DNA from: Alphaproteobacteria bacterium
GTDB taxonomy: Bacteria; Pseudomonadota; Alphaproteobacteria; DSM-16000; Inquilinaceae
Length of the DNA: 43,406 nucleotides
Assembly (NCBI GenBank): GCA_028281265.1
Contig: JANQKE010000146.1
Location: forward strand, 1-43,406
Direction of reading: 5' to 3'
Of this stretch, positions 11,665-20,025 are shown piece by piece (within the stretch, counting starts at the first letter, position 1; every line of letters starts with the position of its first letter). Made by a program: the position numbers and the translations under genes. A model generated the notes under the pieces. That model did no database searches and had not been told where the DNA came from. It was given only the letters and a program-made list of their open reading frames with translations.

Positions 11665-12249
11665 TCACCATGCCTGCAAGGTGTCCTGCACCCGGGCCAG
11701 ATGGGCCTCACGGTCGGCCGGGGAGTTGCCGTTCATGTCGTACAGCGCCAGCCAGTCGCAGGCCGCTCCGGCCGCGCACATCGGCCGCAATCCGCGGGTG
11801 ACCAGCTTCTTGACCGGGTGACCGACCACGAAGCGGACCATCCAGGCCTTCGCCCCGAACGTGGTGACCGCGGCCAGCCGGCGGATGTTGGTCAGCCCCG
11901 GTCGCAGCCCGGTCGGCCCCATATGGAAACCGATCCCGGGGATCAGCACCCGGTCGAACCAGCCCTTCAGGATGGCGGGAAACCCGAAATTCCAGGTCGG
12001 GAACACCAGGACTAGCGCCTCGGCCGCCCGCACCCGCTCGATATCGGCCGCGACCGTCGCCCGATTGCGGGTCACGTCGTGGTAGTGCCGGCGCTCTTCG
12101 GCCGACAAGGCGGGCCGAAAGCCTTCCCGGTACAAGTCCCACAGGTCGACCGCATGGCCGGACCCCTGCAAGGCGTCCACCGCAGCCCGGCACAAGGCGG
12201 CGGAGTAGCTGTCCTCCAGCGGATGGGCCCAGACCACGAGGACCCGCAT
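11665..12249 (-). CDS. Flavodoxin-like NAD(P)H oxidoreductase, copy 2
   Basis: 194 residues. The same layout as the protein at 10343-10933: MRVLVVWAHPLEDSYSAAL at the start, LSAEERRHYHDV, then FPTWNFGFPAILKGWFDRV and GHPVKKL. The Trp-Trp of copy 1 is Trp-Asn here, so the substrate pocket may differ. The start codon shares one base with the stop of the cupin gene (TGATG), so the isochorismatase-cupin-reductase genes form one operon. A joint role in breaking down a nitrogen heterocycle or aromatic compound is possible but is inference only. Confidence 0.8.
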   Translation of the reverse strand: MRVLVVWAHPLEDSYSAALCRAAVDALQGSGHAVDLWDLYREGFRPALSAEERRHYHDVTRNRATVAADIERVRAAEALVLVFPTWNFGFPAILKGWFDRVLIPGIGFHMGPTGLRPGLTNIRRLAAVTTFGAKAWMVRFVVGHPVKKLVTRGLRPMCAAGAACDWLALYDMNGNSPADREAHLARVQDTLQAW

Positions 12250-12716
12250 CAGGCACTCCGGGCCGCGGCGCCGGCCGCCGCCGCGGCCATCGGTACGCCT
12301 GCCAGCACCGCCCGGTCCTCCTCATCCAACGGCACCTCGGTGCCGGCATGGATCATCTCGGCGAACGCCTCGTTCGGGACCATCAGGCACAGGGCGTAGA
12401 GCTTGCCCGGACCGGCATTGGCGATCACGTGCTCGGTGCCCGGCGGCAGCAGGACCGTATCGCCGGGGCCGATCGCCGCCTCGTGCCCGTCGCAATGGGC
12501 GCGGCCTCGGCCCTTGAGGATGAAGAACAGTTCATGTGCGCCGGCATGGCTGTTGGGCGGGGTCTTGCCCCCTTCGCCATAGACCTCGACGATCAGGGTG
12601 AAGCCGACGCCCGGATCGGCGATCGGATCGGCGATCGGGATCATGTAGTTGGTGTCGGCCGGGCTGATCCGATAGCCGCGATAGTCGTCGGGCCGCTTGA
12701 GGATCGGGGCGGTCAT
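12249..12716 (-). CDS. Single-domain cupin protein
   Basis: 155 residues. A small beta-barrel cupin with likely metal ligands in NSHAGAHELFFILKG (H57, H61, E62) and in GTEHVIAN (H96); the turn AIGPGDTVLLPPGTEH is typical. Cupins may be dioxygenases, isomerases or simple binding proteins; nothing here decides. The C-terminus is Ala-rich. It starts 29 bp after the isochorismatase gene and overlaps the reductase start, so it belongs to their operon. Confidence 0.75.
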   Translation of the reverse strand: MTAPILKRPDDYRGYRISPADTNYMIPIADPIADPGVGFTLIVEVYGEGGKTPPNSHAGAHELFFILKGRGRAHCDGHEAAIGPGDTVLLPPGTEHVIANAGPGKLYALCLMVPNEAFAEMIHAGTEVPLDEEDRAVLAGVPMAAAAAGAAARSA

Positions 12717-12745
12717 GGCGGGTGCTCCTGTCGGCCGGCTCGGGC

Positions 12746-13510
12746 TCACGCCGCCTCGATGGCGGCGATCAGATCCGGACCCCGGCAGGTGAACCCGAAG
12801 ATCTGCCGCACATTGTACAGCGTCGCCTGCCAGCAATAATCGGGTGAGGTGGTGGCCGTAGCGTCCTCCACCATCAGCGTGTCGTAGCCCAGAAAGTTCG
12901 CGTCGGCGAGGGTATGGAGCACGCATTGGTCGGCATTGACCCCGCCGAACAGGACGGTCGTCACCCCGAGCGTGCGCAGGACGCTGTCGAGCGGCGTGTC
13001 CCAGAACCCGCTCATGCGGTACTTGGACATACGGATGTCGCCATCCTCGACCGGCAGGTCGTCGACCACCGCGGCCGCCCAGCTCCCTTCGGTCAGGACC
13101 GGGGCACCCGACGTGGGCAGCGGGTCGCCGATTCCGACCGATCGGCCGTCGGGATTGTAGACATGCAACAGGGCCGGGGAGAGGTTGAGCCGGTCCGGCC
13201 GGTTGCCCCAGTTCAGCCAGACGATCGGCACCCCGGCCCCGCGCAGCACGGGCAGAAGCCGTTGCAACGGGCCGATCGGCGCCCGCGCCGGCGTGACGTC
13301 GACGCCGATGCCGGCCAGCCAGCCTTCGGGATGGCAGAAGTCGTTCTGCATATCGACCACGACCACCGCCGTGCGGGCGAGGTCGAGGGTGACGGGCTTG
13401 GGCACGGCATCGAGGGTGATCGGCCGGGCCGGCACCGCAGGGCGCACCAGATCGGCCCGTTCGGCGCTGACCTGCCAGGCGGTGTTCGGGGCGGAACCCA
13501 GTCGGATCAT
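12746..13510 (-). CDS. Isochorismatase-family cysteine hydrolase (RutB-like)
   Basis: 254 residues. The triad of the family is visible: Asp53 in VVVDMQNDFCHP, Lys163 in RMSKYRMSGFWDT and Cys196 in GVNADQCVLHT. The longer N-terminus and the DMQNDFC and SKYRMSGFWDT motifs resemble RutB (ureidoacrylate amidohydrolase) and related C-N hydrolases more than true isochorismatases. The other rut genes are absent, so pyrimidine breakdown cannot be claimed. It is the first gene of a three-gene minus operon with a cupin and a flavodoxin-like reductase; its promoter should lie in the 193 bp before tyrS. Confidence 0.8.
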   Translation of the reverse strand: MIRLGSAPNTAWQVSAERADLVRPAVPARPITLDAVPKPVTLDLARTAVVVVDMQNDFCHPEGWLAGIGVDVTPARAPIGPLQRLLPVLRGAGVPIVWLNWGNRPDRLNLSPALLHVYNPDGRSVGIGDPLPTSGAPVLTEGSWAAAVVDDLPVEDGDIRMSKYRMSGFWDTPLDSVLRTLGVTTVLFGGVNADQCVLHTLADANFLGYDTLMVEDATATTSPDYCWQATLYNVRQIFGFTCRGPDLIAAIEAA

Positions 13511-13703
13511 GGCCGAACCTTCATGCTACGGAGCGCCGGTCGACAAGGGCCGGCGTCGACCGTTGCCCGGACATCTGGATACCAAGCATCGGCCATGCCA
13601 AGCCCGTCGCCCGAGTGTCCGGCGACCGGCCACTCCTCGCCCGCCTACCGATGAGGCATATGCTCGACGTAGGGGCATGACCGGGGCAGGATCGGCCATT
13701 CCG

Positions 13704-14957
13704 TCAGGCGGTGCGAATGAGACCGTGGCGCTTCTTGCCGGCGGACAGCTTGATCACCCCATCGGGACCCAGATCGTCTGCCGTCAGCGGCCGATCGGCA
13801 TCCTCGGCGACCTCGTCGTTGATCCGGGCACCGCCGCCCTTGACCAAGCGCCGAGCTTCGCCGCCGCTCGCCACCAGGCCGAGTTCGCGCATCGCCTGGA
13901 ACAGCGGGATGCCCGCGGCGAGACGGTCGGCCGGCACGTCGAGGGTCGGCAGCCCTTCCGCCGCAGCACCCTGCTCGAACGCCTGACGCGCGGTCTCCGC
14001 CACCCGATCGGCGGCGGCGCGGCCATGGCACAGCGCCGTCACCTCGGTTGCCAGGATCTTCTTGGCCTCGTTGATCTCCGCGCCGCCAAGGGCTTCGAGC
14101 CGGGCGATCTCGCCCAGTGGCAACACGGTGAACAGCTTGAGGAACCGGCCGACATCCGCATCGGCGGTGTTGCGCCAGTACTGCCAGTAGTCGAAGACCG
14201 ACAGCCGATCGGGGTTCAGCCACACCGCCCCGGCGGCCGTCTTGCCCATCTTGGCCCCGGACGCGGTGGTGATCAGGGGTGTGGTCAGGCCGTACAGCTC
14301 CACCCCGCGCATCCGCCGGCCGAGTTCGATACCGTTGACGATGTTGCCCCATTGGTCGGAACCGCCGAGCTGCAGCCGGCAGCCGGTCAACTCGTTCAGC
14401 TTCATGAAGTCGAAGGCCTGGAGGATCATGTAGTTGAACTCCAGGAAGGTCAGCGGCTGCTCCCGCTCCAGCCGCAGCTTCACACTGTCGAAGGTCAGCA
14501 TGCGGTTGATAGTGAAATGCCGGCCGACATCGCGCAGCAGCGCGACATACATCAACGTGTCCAGCCAGTCGGCATTGTTCAGCATCAGCGCGTCGCCGGC
14601 ACCGTCCCCGAAGCGCAGGAACGCATCGAAGGACGTGCGGATGCTGGCGATGTTGGCGTCGATCGCCTCCACCGTCAGCAGCTTGCGGCTTTCGTCCTTG
14701 CCGGAGGGGTCGCCCACCTTGGTGGTGCCGCCCCCCATCAGGGCGATCGGGCGATGACCGGTCCGCTGCAGCCAGTACAGCATCATGATCTGGGTCAGAT
14801 GGCCGATATGCAGGCTGTCCGCGGTCGCATCGAAGCCGATATAGCCCGTCACCCGCTCCCGATAGGCCAGATCGTCCAGGCCCGTCTCATCGGTGACTTG
14901 GTGGATGAAGCCGCGGGCATGCAGGGTCTGCAGCAGATCGGACTTGAATGCGCTCAT
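13704..14957 (-). CDS. tyrS: Tyrosyl-tRNA synthetase
   Basis: 417 residues, full length. Class-I synthetase signatures: SLHIGHL at about 48-54 and KMGKT at 236-240, the alphaproteobacterial variant of KMSKS. The tyrosine-binding stretch [12 protein letters not shown] and [15 protein letters not shown] are intact. A C-terminal S4-type RNA-binding segment begins near residue 350 ([19 protein letters not shown]). It charges tRNA-Tyr in the cytoplasm. The start at 14957 matches the family. A single-gene unit is likely; repeat copy B lies upstream between it and the hydrolase. Confidence 0.97.
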   Translation of the reverse strand: MSAFKSDLLQTLHARGFIHQVTDETGLDDLAYRERVTGYIGFDATADSLHIGHLTQIMMLYWLQRTGHRPIALMGGGTTKVGDPSGKDESRKLLTVEAIDANIASIRTSFDAFLRFGDGAGDALMLNNADWLDTLMYVALLRDVGRHFTINRMLTFDSVKLRLEREQPLTFLEFNYMILQAFDFMKLNELTGCRLQLGGSDQWGNIVNGIELGRRMRGVELYGLTTPLITTASGAKMGKTAAGAVWLNPDRLSVFDYWQYWRNTADADVGRFLKLFTVLPLGEIARLEALGGAEINEAKKILATEVTALCHGRAAADRVAETARQAFEQGAAAEGLPTLDVPADRLAAGIPLFQAMRELGLVASGGEARRLVKGGGARINDEVAEDADRPLTADDLGPDGVIKLSAGKKRHGLIRTA

Positions 14958-15098
14958 CGTCTCGTCGGCCCTCGGACCGGTGGGGGTGGCGGTTTTGCGG
15001 AAACGCCGGCAGCATAGAAAACGGCGGGCGGTGCCGACAGCCCCGCCCGCCGCAATGGTGGATCGTCCGGAAGGGCTCCGAACCGCCCGCCGAGACCG

Positions 15099-15232
15099 GT
15101 TTGCGCCGAGGCGACCTCATCTCACCTCGTGTTTGCGTTCAGGCGTCCTGCGCGGTCCGCATCCGCCTCGCAAGACGCTCCTGGCACGCGGTCGCGCTTG
15201 CTACCTCGCGATGAGCCTCGCTCATCGCGAGG
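15099..15232. repeat. Dispersed repeat family 2, copy B
   Basis: About 134 bp similar to copy C at 27126-27252. Both begin GTTTGC-CCGA, continue GCGA-CTCATCTCA with TCGT close behind, pass through a GC-rich middle, and end in GCGCTTGC followed by the hairpin. The hairpin here is perfect: ACCTCGCGATGAGC (15203-15216) with GCTCATCGCGAGGT (15220-15233). It starts 5 bp after the stop codon of the alpha/beta hydrolase. Confidence 0.75.
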
Positions 15233-15238
15233 TGGGTG

Positions 15239-15907
15239 CTACTCGGCGACTTCCGCCATCGGTGTGGGCATCCGGCGATCGACATAGGCTCCCACCTCGC
15301 CCAGCATCGCTTCGAGATGGGCGGGTGTGTTCCAGTAGTGGTTCGCCCCGGCGACGCCGTCGAGATCGATGACGATGTCGCGCTGCTGCTGCAGCTTGGC
15401 GGTCAGCTTCCTGACCGAGTCGATCGGCACGGCCGTATCGTCGGCGCCGTGCACAAACAGGCCGGAGGACGGGCACGGGGCCAGAAAGGTGAAGTCGTAG
15501 TCCTTGGCCGGCGCGGATACCGAGATGAACGAGAAGATCTCCGGCCGCCGCATCAGAAGCTGCATGCCGATCCAGGCCCCGAAGCTGTAGCCGGCCACCC
15601 AGCAATGGCTGGCGTTGGGATAGGTCGCCTGCAGCCAATCCAAAGCCGAGGCGGCATCGGACAACTCCCCCTCGCCCCGGTCGTATTCGCCCTGGCTGCG
15701 GCCGACGCCGCGAAAGTTGAACCGCATGACCGCAAACCCCCGCTTGGCGAATAGCTGGTAGAGGGAGAATACGATGCGGTTGTTCATCGTTCCACCGAAT
15801 GCCGGATGCGGATGCAGCACCAGAGCCAGCGGCGAATCCACGCGCGCCCCGGGCTGATAACGGCCTTCCAAACGGCCTTCCGGGCCGTTGAAAATCACTT
15901 CCGGCAT
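15239..15907 (-). CDS. Alpha/beta hydrolase (dienelactone-hydrolase-like)
   Basis: 222 residues. Alpha/beta fold with the oxyanion stretch VLHPHPAFGGTMNN, RFNFRGVGRSQGEYD, the nucleophile elbow GYSFGAW (Ser at the centre), HGADDTAVP with the acid, and a late GANHYW histidine. This is the pattern of the widespread bacterial proteins annotated as alpha/beta hydrolase/KANL3-Tex30 or dienelactone-hydrolase-like. Substrate is unknown. The start at 15907 (MPEVIFNGPEGRLEGRY) is the family N-terminus. It is divergent from iscR, and its 3' end abuts repeat copy B. Confidence 0.85.
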   Translation of the reverse strand: MPEVIFNGPEGRLEGRYQPGARVDSPLALVLHPHPAFGGTMNNRIVFSLYQLFAKRGFAVMRFNFRGVGRSQGEYDRGEGELSDAASALDWLQATYPNASHCWVAGYSFGAWIGMQLLMRRPEIFSFISVSAPAKDYDFTFLAPCPSSGLFVHGADDTAVPIDSVRKLTAKLQQQRDIVIDLDGVAGANHYWNTPAHLEAMLGEVGAYVDRRMPTPMAEVAE

Positions 15908-16268
15908 AAGGGGTTCGCTCCTTGTCTGGGGGTCCGGCACACGGCGAGAGCAGCCGGTCTCACCGATGCCCGACATATTCTTGTTACCGCAAGGGTCGAC
16001 AGTACTTGATCCCACAGGTCGGGTATCTATATGTCGTCCCAAGGTCTCCGACACGGGTACGTGTGTCCGTACCGGCTATCCTCCGGGTACACGACACCAG
16101 CATGGTATATCAGCTGGTGACGGCCGGTTTTCAAGCTGGCGGCCGGTGCGACCGCCACCCGGCCGGTGCCGGGCACACCCGGCGATTGCCGGCGACGGGC
16201 ACCGCATCCGATCTGTCGGCCAGGGGGGTTTGGCGGCGCGGGTGGCAAGCACAGGGGGTACGACCATC
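15908..16268. other. Divergent regulatory region hydrolase / iscR
   Basis: 361 bp without a gene. It contains the candidate IscR box at 16002-16026 overlapping a possible promoter (-35 TTGATC at 16006, -10 TATATG at 16028, spacer 16). A GGTAC/GTACC inverted repeat follows near 16057-16073. If the promoter is right, iscR has a leader of roughly 230 nt. Confidence 0.5.
16002..16026. promoter_or_regulatory. Candidate IscR-binding site upstream of iscR (type-1-like)
   Basis: Left half GTACTTGAT and right half GTCGGGTAT are separated by 7 bp. Against the known type-1 IscR consensus halves ATASYYGAC and GTCRRSTAT, 7 of 9 and 9 of 9 positions match. The site covers a possible -35 element and the spacer, the place expected for autorepression by [2Fe-2S]-IscR. 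The consensus comes from gammaproteobacteria, so use in this lineage is inference. Confidence 0.6.
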
Positions 16269-16778
16269 ATGCGTTTGAGCACAAAGGGACGCTACGCCGT
16301 CATGGCCATGGTGGATCTGGCGCGCAACGGCCGGGGCAGCCCGATCGCCCTGGCCGATATCGCCGACCGTCAGGAAATCTCCCTGTCCTATCTCGAACAG
16401 TTGTTCGCCAAGCTGCGCCGCGGCGGGCTGGTGAAGTCGGTGCGCGGGCCCGGCGGCGGCTATCTTCTCGCCCGCGATCCCGATCAGACCCGGATCTCGG
16501 ACGTCATCCTCGCGGTGGACGAGCCCATCCGAGCGACCCGGTGCGAACCGAACTCGCCTGTGGGCTGCCACACCGACAAGAGCCGCTGCTTGACCCACGA
16601 TCTGTGGGAGGAGTTGGGCAACCAGATCCACCTCTATCTCAGCTCCGTCACCCTGGACGATGTCGTCAACCGGCGCATTCTCGGCTCCAGCCGGGTGTTC
16701 CAGCAGCCGCATTTCGTCTCGATCGACGACGGCGCGCGCAAGCCGGCTCGGGAGGCGATGCCCCTCGCGGCCGAATGA
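16269..16778 (+). CDS. iscR: Rrf2-family Fe-S cluster regulator IscR
   Basis: 169 residues. An N-terminal winged helix (MRLSTKGRYAVMAMVDLA...EISLSYLEQLFAKLRRGGLV) is typical of Rrf2 proteins. Three cysteines C92, C100 and C107 followed by LTH at 108-110 match the cluster-binding C-C-C-H set of IscR (92, 98, 104, 107 in E. coli), with slightly longer spacing. It should sense Fe-S status and repress the downstream genes when holding a [2Fe-2S] cluster. I start at the ATG at 16269, the family N-terminus. It heads the cluster iscR-nifS-nifS-fdx-sufB. A strong imperfect hairpin (16801-16836) lies between it and the next gene. Confidence 0.9.
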   Translation: MRLSTKGRYAVMAMVDLARNGRGSPIALADIADRQEISLSYLEQLFAKLRRGGLVKSVRGPGGGYLLARDPDQTRISDVILAVDEPIRATRCEPNSPVGCHTDKSRCLTHDLWEELGNQIHLYLSSVTLDDVVNRRILGSSRVFQQPHFVSIDDGARKPAREAMPLAAE

Positions 16779-16800
16779 GCCGTCGCGGCGGCGGATCGGA

Positions 16801-16836
16801 CCGGTCGGCCTGCCGGGTGAGCCGGCGGCCGACCGG
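16801..16836 (+). other. Hairpin between iscR and the first cysteine desulfurase
   Basis: Arms CCGGTCGGCCTGCCGG and CCGGCGGCCGACCGG pair over 15 bp with one bulge. There is no T run after it. It could reduce readthrough from iscR into the desulfurase genes or stabilise the upstream message; this is inference from position only. Confidence 0.4.
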
Positions 16837-16962
16837 CATGAGGCGCGGCCGCGCGGTCGGATCCGCCTCTACGTCCCGTTTCATCCGCCGGTGGCTGGCC
16901 TGGTCCGGGACCACCGCCCCGGCGGTTGATTGGCGCTGACGGAAATCGACAGGGAGCCGCGT

Positions 16963-18078
16963 GTGCCGCGCCCCCCGGCTTACCTCGACTACAACGCGAC
17001 CACGCCGCTCCGGCCTGCTGCCCGGGACGCGCTGACGGCGGCGCTGGACGTGTACGGCAACCCCTCCTCGGTGCACGGCGCCGGCCGCGCCGCACGCCGC
17101 CTGGTCGAAGACGCGCGCGGCCAGGTGGCCGCGGTGCTGGGCACCCTCCCTGCCCAGATCGTGTTCACAGGCGGGGCGACCGAAGCCAACAACACCGTCC
17201 TGGCCGGAACCGACGGTGTGATCCTGGTCGCAGCGACCGAGCATGACAGCGTCCTGGCCGCGGTTCCGGAGGCCGAACGGATCCCGGTGACAGCGGACGG
17301 TGTGGTCGACCTGGCCTGGCTCGACGATCGGCTCGCCGGAAGCGCTGCCCCCTCCCTGATCGCGGTCCAGGCGGTCAACAACGAGACCGGGGTGATCCAG
17401 CCGGTCACCGACATCGTCGCCCGCGCCCGCACGGTCGGTGCTCGGGTGCATTGCGACGCCGTCCAGGCGGTCGGCCGGATGGCGATGGATTTCGACACCC
17501 TCGGCGTCGACTATCTCAGCCTGTCCGCTCACAAGCTGGGCGGTCCCAAGGGGGTGGGGGCGCTGGTCGTGCGCGACGGCGTGCCGGTCCCGAAGCTGAT
17601 GACCGGCGGCGGCCAGGAACGGCGGCGGCGGGCGGGCACCGAAAACGTGCCCGCCATCGCCGGGTTCGGGGCGGCGATCGCCGACGCGGCCGCCTCCCTC
17701 ACCGACGGGGACCGGATCCGCGGCCTGCGCGAGCGGCTGGAGACCGCGCTTCGCGCGCGGCGGCCCGACGCGCCGATCTACGGGGCCGCAGCGGATCGCG
17801 TGGCCAACACGGTGTGCGTCGGGCTCCCCGGTGTGCGGTCGGAGACCCAGCTCATGGCCTTCGATCTCGACGGGGTCGCGGTCAGCGCCGGGGCGGCCTG
17901 TTCGTCCGGCAAGATCGCGGCAAGTCATGTGCTGCTGGCGATGGGCGTGCCGGTCGACGCGGCCGGGGAGGCGATCCGTGCCAGCCTGGGCTGGGGGACG
18001 ACCGAAGACGATCTCGACCGGTTCCTGACGACCTGGACGCGCCTGGCCGCGGGCGGGCCGAGCCGACGGGTCGCCTAG
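16963..18078 (+). CDS. Cysteine desulfurase, NifS/IscS type, copy 1
   Basis: 371 residues. A class-V PLP enzyme that takes sulfur from cysteine for Fe-S clusters. It begins [35 protein letters not shown] and the PLP lysine in SLSAHKLGGPKG are all present, and the mobile loop AVSAGAACSSGK carries the catalytic Cys. I choose the GTG at 16963, with AGGGAG 6 bp before it, rather than the TTG at 16930, because the family N-terminus begins there. It is 5 bp from a second NifS-like gene, so the two are clearly one operon. Confidence 0.9.
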   Translation: MPRPPAYLDYNATTPLRPAARDALTAALDVYGNPSSVHGAGRAARRLVEDARGQVAAVLGTLPAQIVFTGGATEANNTVLAGTDGVILVAATEHDSVLAAVPEAERIPVTADGVVDLAWLDDRLAGSAAPSLIAVQAVNNETGVIQPVTDIVARARTVGARVHCDAVQAVGRMAMDFDTLGVDYLSLSAHKLGGPKGVGALVVRDGVPVPKLMTGGGQERRRRAGTENVPAIAGFGAAIADAAASLTDGDRIRGLRERLETALRARRPDAPIYGAAADRVANTVCVGLPGVRSETQLMAFDLDGVAVSAGAACSSGKIAASHVLLAMGVPVDAAGEAIRASLGWGTTEDDLDRFLTTWTRLAAGGPSRRVA

Positions 18079-18083
18079 CCGCC

Positions 18084-19373
18084 ATGCCGCCGGTGTATCT
18101 CGATCACGCGGCCACCGCGCCGCTGCGGCCGGTCGCCCGGGCGGCGATGATGGCGGCCCTGGACGCCGGCCCGGCCAACCCGCATGCCAACCAGCACGCG
18201 CCCGGCCTGGCAGCGGCCCGCCGCCTCAAGGCCGACCGCGCGCACCTCGCGCAGGCGGTCGGCTGCGTGCCGGCCGAGGTGATCCTGACCGGCGGCGCCA
18301 CCGAGGCCAACAACCTGGCGATCAAAGGCCTGGCCCTGGCCGGCCGGGATCGGGGCCGACACCGGGTGCTGATCGGGGCGACCGAACATGCCTGCGTGCG
18401 GGAGAGTGCCGCCTGGCTCACGACCCTGGGCTTCGCCGTCGAACCGCTGCCCGTGACGGCCGACGGTGTGCTCGACCTCACGGCGCTCGCAGCCGCATTG
18501 GACGACCGTGCGGCCGTGGTCGCGGCCATGGCGGTCAACAACGAAACGGGGGTTCGGCATCCGATCGAGGCGATCGCCGCCATCACCCGCCGGGCCGGCG
18601 CGGCGCTGCACTGCGACGCCGCCCAGGCACCGGGACGCATCCCCATCCCCTGGTCCCCGTCCGGCCCGACAACGCTCAGCCTGTCCGCCCACAAGGTCGG
18701 CGGACCGGTCGGCATCGGTGCGCTGATCCTGCGGCGCGATCCGCCGACCGCCCTGTCCACCCAGATGCATGGTGGCGGACAAGAGCGGGGCTTGCGCGCG
18801 GGCACCGTACCGGTCGCCCTGGCCGCAGGCTTCGCCGCCGCCCTGGAGGAAGCCGTGGCGGAAACCGGTCACCGGGCCGCCCACGCGCGGCTGCTGGAAC
18901 AGCGCCTGCTGGCCGGGCTCGATCGGGCCGGCATCCCCTTCGTCCACAACGGGGCCGGGGCACCCCGAACCCCCGGGATCATCAGTCTGACCCTGGACCA
19001 GCCGGCCGAGATGGTGATGGATGCGTGCCCCGATCTGGCCCTGTCCTCGGGGGCGGCGTGCCAGACCGTCGACGATGGCCCCTCCCGGACGTTGCTGGCC
19101 ATGGGTCTCTGTGCCGAGGCGGCGGACCGGACCGTGCGGATAAGCCTCGGCCCGGATACCACCGCAGCGGACATCGACCATGCCGTCGGAGCCCTTGTCC
19201 GCGCTCTCGGGGACCGTACATGCGGCACGGCGGGACACCCTGACATGACCGGCATGCATCAGGCCCCGCCGGCTCAACACCGCCAGCAGGATCGCCTAGA
19301 AGCGTCGGCCTCCGCCGGTGCCGCGGATCCCGGTGCCGGCGTTCCGTCCATCGGCGGCCCGGCCGCCCCGTAA
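18084..19373 (+). CDS. Cysteine desulfurase, NifS/IscS type, copy 2
   Basis: 429 residues. The same fold as the preceding gene: [36 protein letters not shown] lysine in [24 protein letters not shown], and the catalytic Cys in [17 protein letters not shown]. All key residues look intact. It differs clearly from copy 1 in sequence, so this is not a recent duplication. After about residue 375 comes a Pro/Ala/Gln-rich tail of about 50 residues with no family match. It could be a dedicated partner of the ferredoxin that follows 41 bp downstream. With sufS it makes three desulfurases in one cluster. Confidence 0.88.
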   Translation: MPPVYLDHAATAPLRPVARAAMMAALDAGPANPHANQHAPGLAAARRLKADRAHLAQAVGCVPAEVILTGGATEANNLAIKGLALAGRDRGRHRVLIGATEHACVRESAAWLTTLGFAVEPLPVTADGVLDLTALAAALDDRAAVVAAMAVNNETGVRHPIEAIAAITRRAGAALHCDAAQAPGRIPIPWSPSGPTTLSLSAHKVGGPVGIGALILRRDPPTALSTQMHGGGQERGLRAGTVPVALAAGFAAALEEAVAETGHRAAHARLLEQRLLAGLDRAGIPFVHNGAGAPRTPGIISLTLDQPAEMVMDACPDLALSSGAACQTVDDGPSRTLLAMGLCAEAADRTVRISLGPDTTAADIDHAVGALVRALGDRTCGTAGHPDMTGMHQAPPAQHRQQDRLEASASAGAADPGAGVPSIGGPAAP

Positions 19374-19414
19374 GCCCGTGCGGACCGTCTCAACGACAAG
19401 GACCAGACCTGCCC

Positions 19415-19744
19415 ATGCCCCGGATCACCTTTCTTGATCCCGACGGAACCCGCCATGAGATCGACGCCCCGGTCGGCCTGTCGATCCTGGAGGTCGCACA
19501 CCAGAACGACATAGACCTCGAAGGCGCCTGCGAGGGCTCGCTGGCCTGCTCCACCTGCCATGTGGTCGTCGATGATGCCTGGTTCGACAAATTGCCGGAG
19601 ATCAAGGAAGACGAGGAAGACATGCTCGACCTTGCCTTCGGATTGACCAGGACATCGCGGCTGGGCTGCCAGATCATCGTCACCGAGGAACTCGACGGGC
19701 TGACCCTGAAGCTGCCGGTGGGCAGCAGCAACATGATGCTCTGA
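19415..19744 (+). CDS. fdx: [2Fe-2S] ferredoxin, adrenodoxin/ISC type
   Basis: 109 residues. Cluster ligands C39, C45, C48 and C85 are in [10 protein letters not shown] and RLGCQ, the adrenodoxin-type spacing C-x5-C-x2-C...C. The acidic stretch [13 protein letters not shown] is the partner-docking helix of this type. ISC ferredoxins give electrons for cluster assembly. Its place after two NifS-like genes and before sufB makes the locus a hybrid of ISC and SUF elements. A 281-bp gap with an IscR-like site follows. Confidence 0.92.
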   Translation: MPRITFLDPDGTRHEIDAPVGLSILEVAHQNDIDLEGACEGSLACSTCHVVVDDAWFDKLPEIKEDEEDMLDLAFGLTRTSRLGCQIIVTEELDGLTLKLPVGSSNMML

Positions 19745-19820
19745 GCGGGCTGTTGGCCTCGACCGGTCGGCTCAATCCCGAGTTCACATCGCGGTTTTTG
19801 TGAGGCTTCGATCATGCTAC

Positions 19821-19845
19821 AAATCCGACCGGGCTGGTCAGATAA
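19821..19845. promoter_or_regulatory. Second candidate IscR site, upstream of sufB
   Basis: Halves AAATCCGAC and GTCAGATAA, 7 bp apart, each match 7 of 9 positions of the type-1 IscR consensus. The total length of 25 bp equals that of the site before iscR. It overlaps GATAAT (19841-19846), a good -10 candidate, though no good -35 is visible. It implies a separate, IscR-controlled promoter for sufB and onward. Confidence 0.45.
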
Positions 19846-20025
19846 TCCGTCGCACGGTCTGGACGGTTCTGACATTGTGCTTATCTGGTCGGCTGAGGAA
19901 GGGGCGATGCCGCGTGTCGGCGATCGTCCGAATAACTGAGCAGAACACTGAGAGATCGGATCGCTGCCGCCACCGGATAACGGAACCGGCACACGATCCG
20001 AACCCCGTGGGGAGAACAAGAGCCG

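Noticed and set aside
13185-15017. 610-codon plus-strand frame opposite tyrS
   Set aside because: Shadow of tyrS, which has intact HIGH-type and KMSKS-type motifs.
16930-16962. TTG start giving 11 more residues on the first NifS-like protein
   Set aside because: The GTG at 16963 has a well-spaced AGGGAG and gives the family N-terminus.
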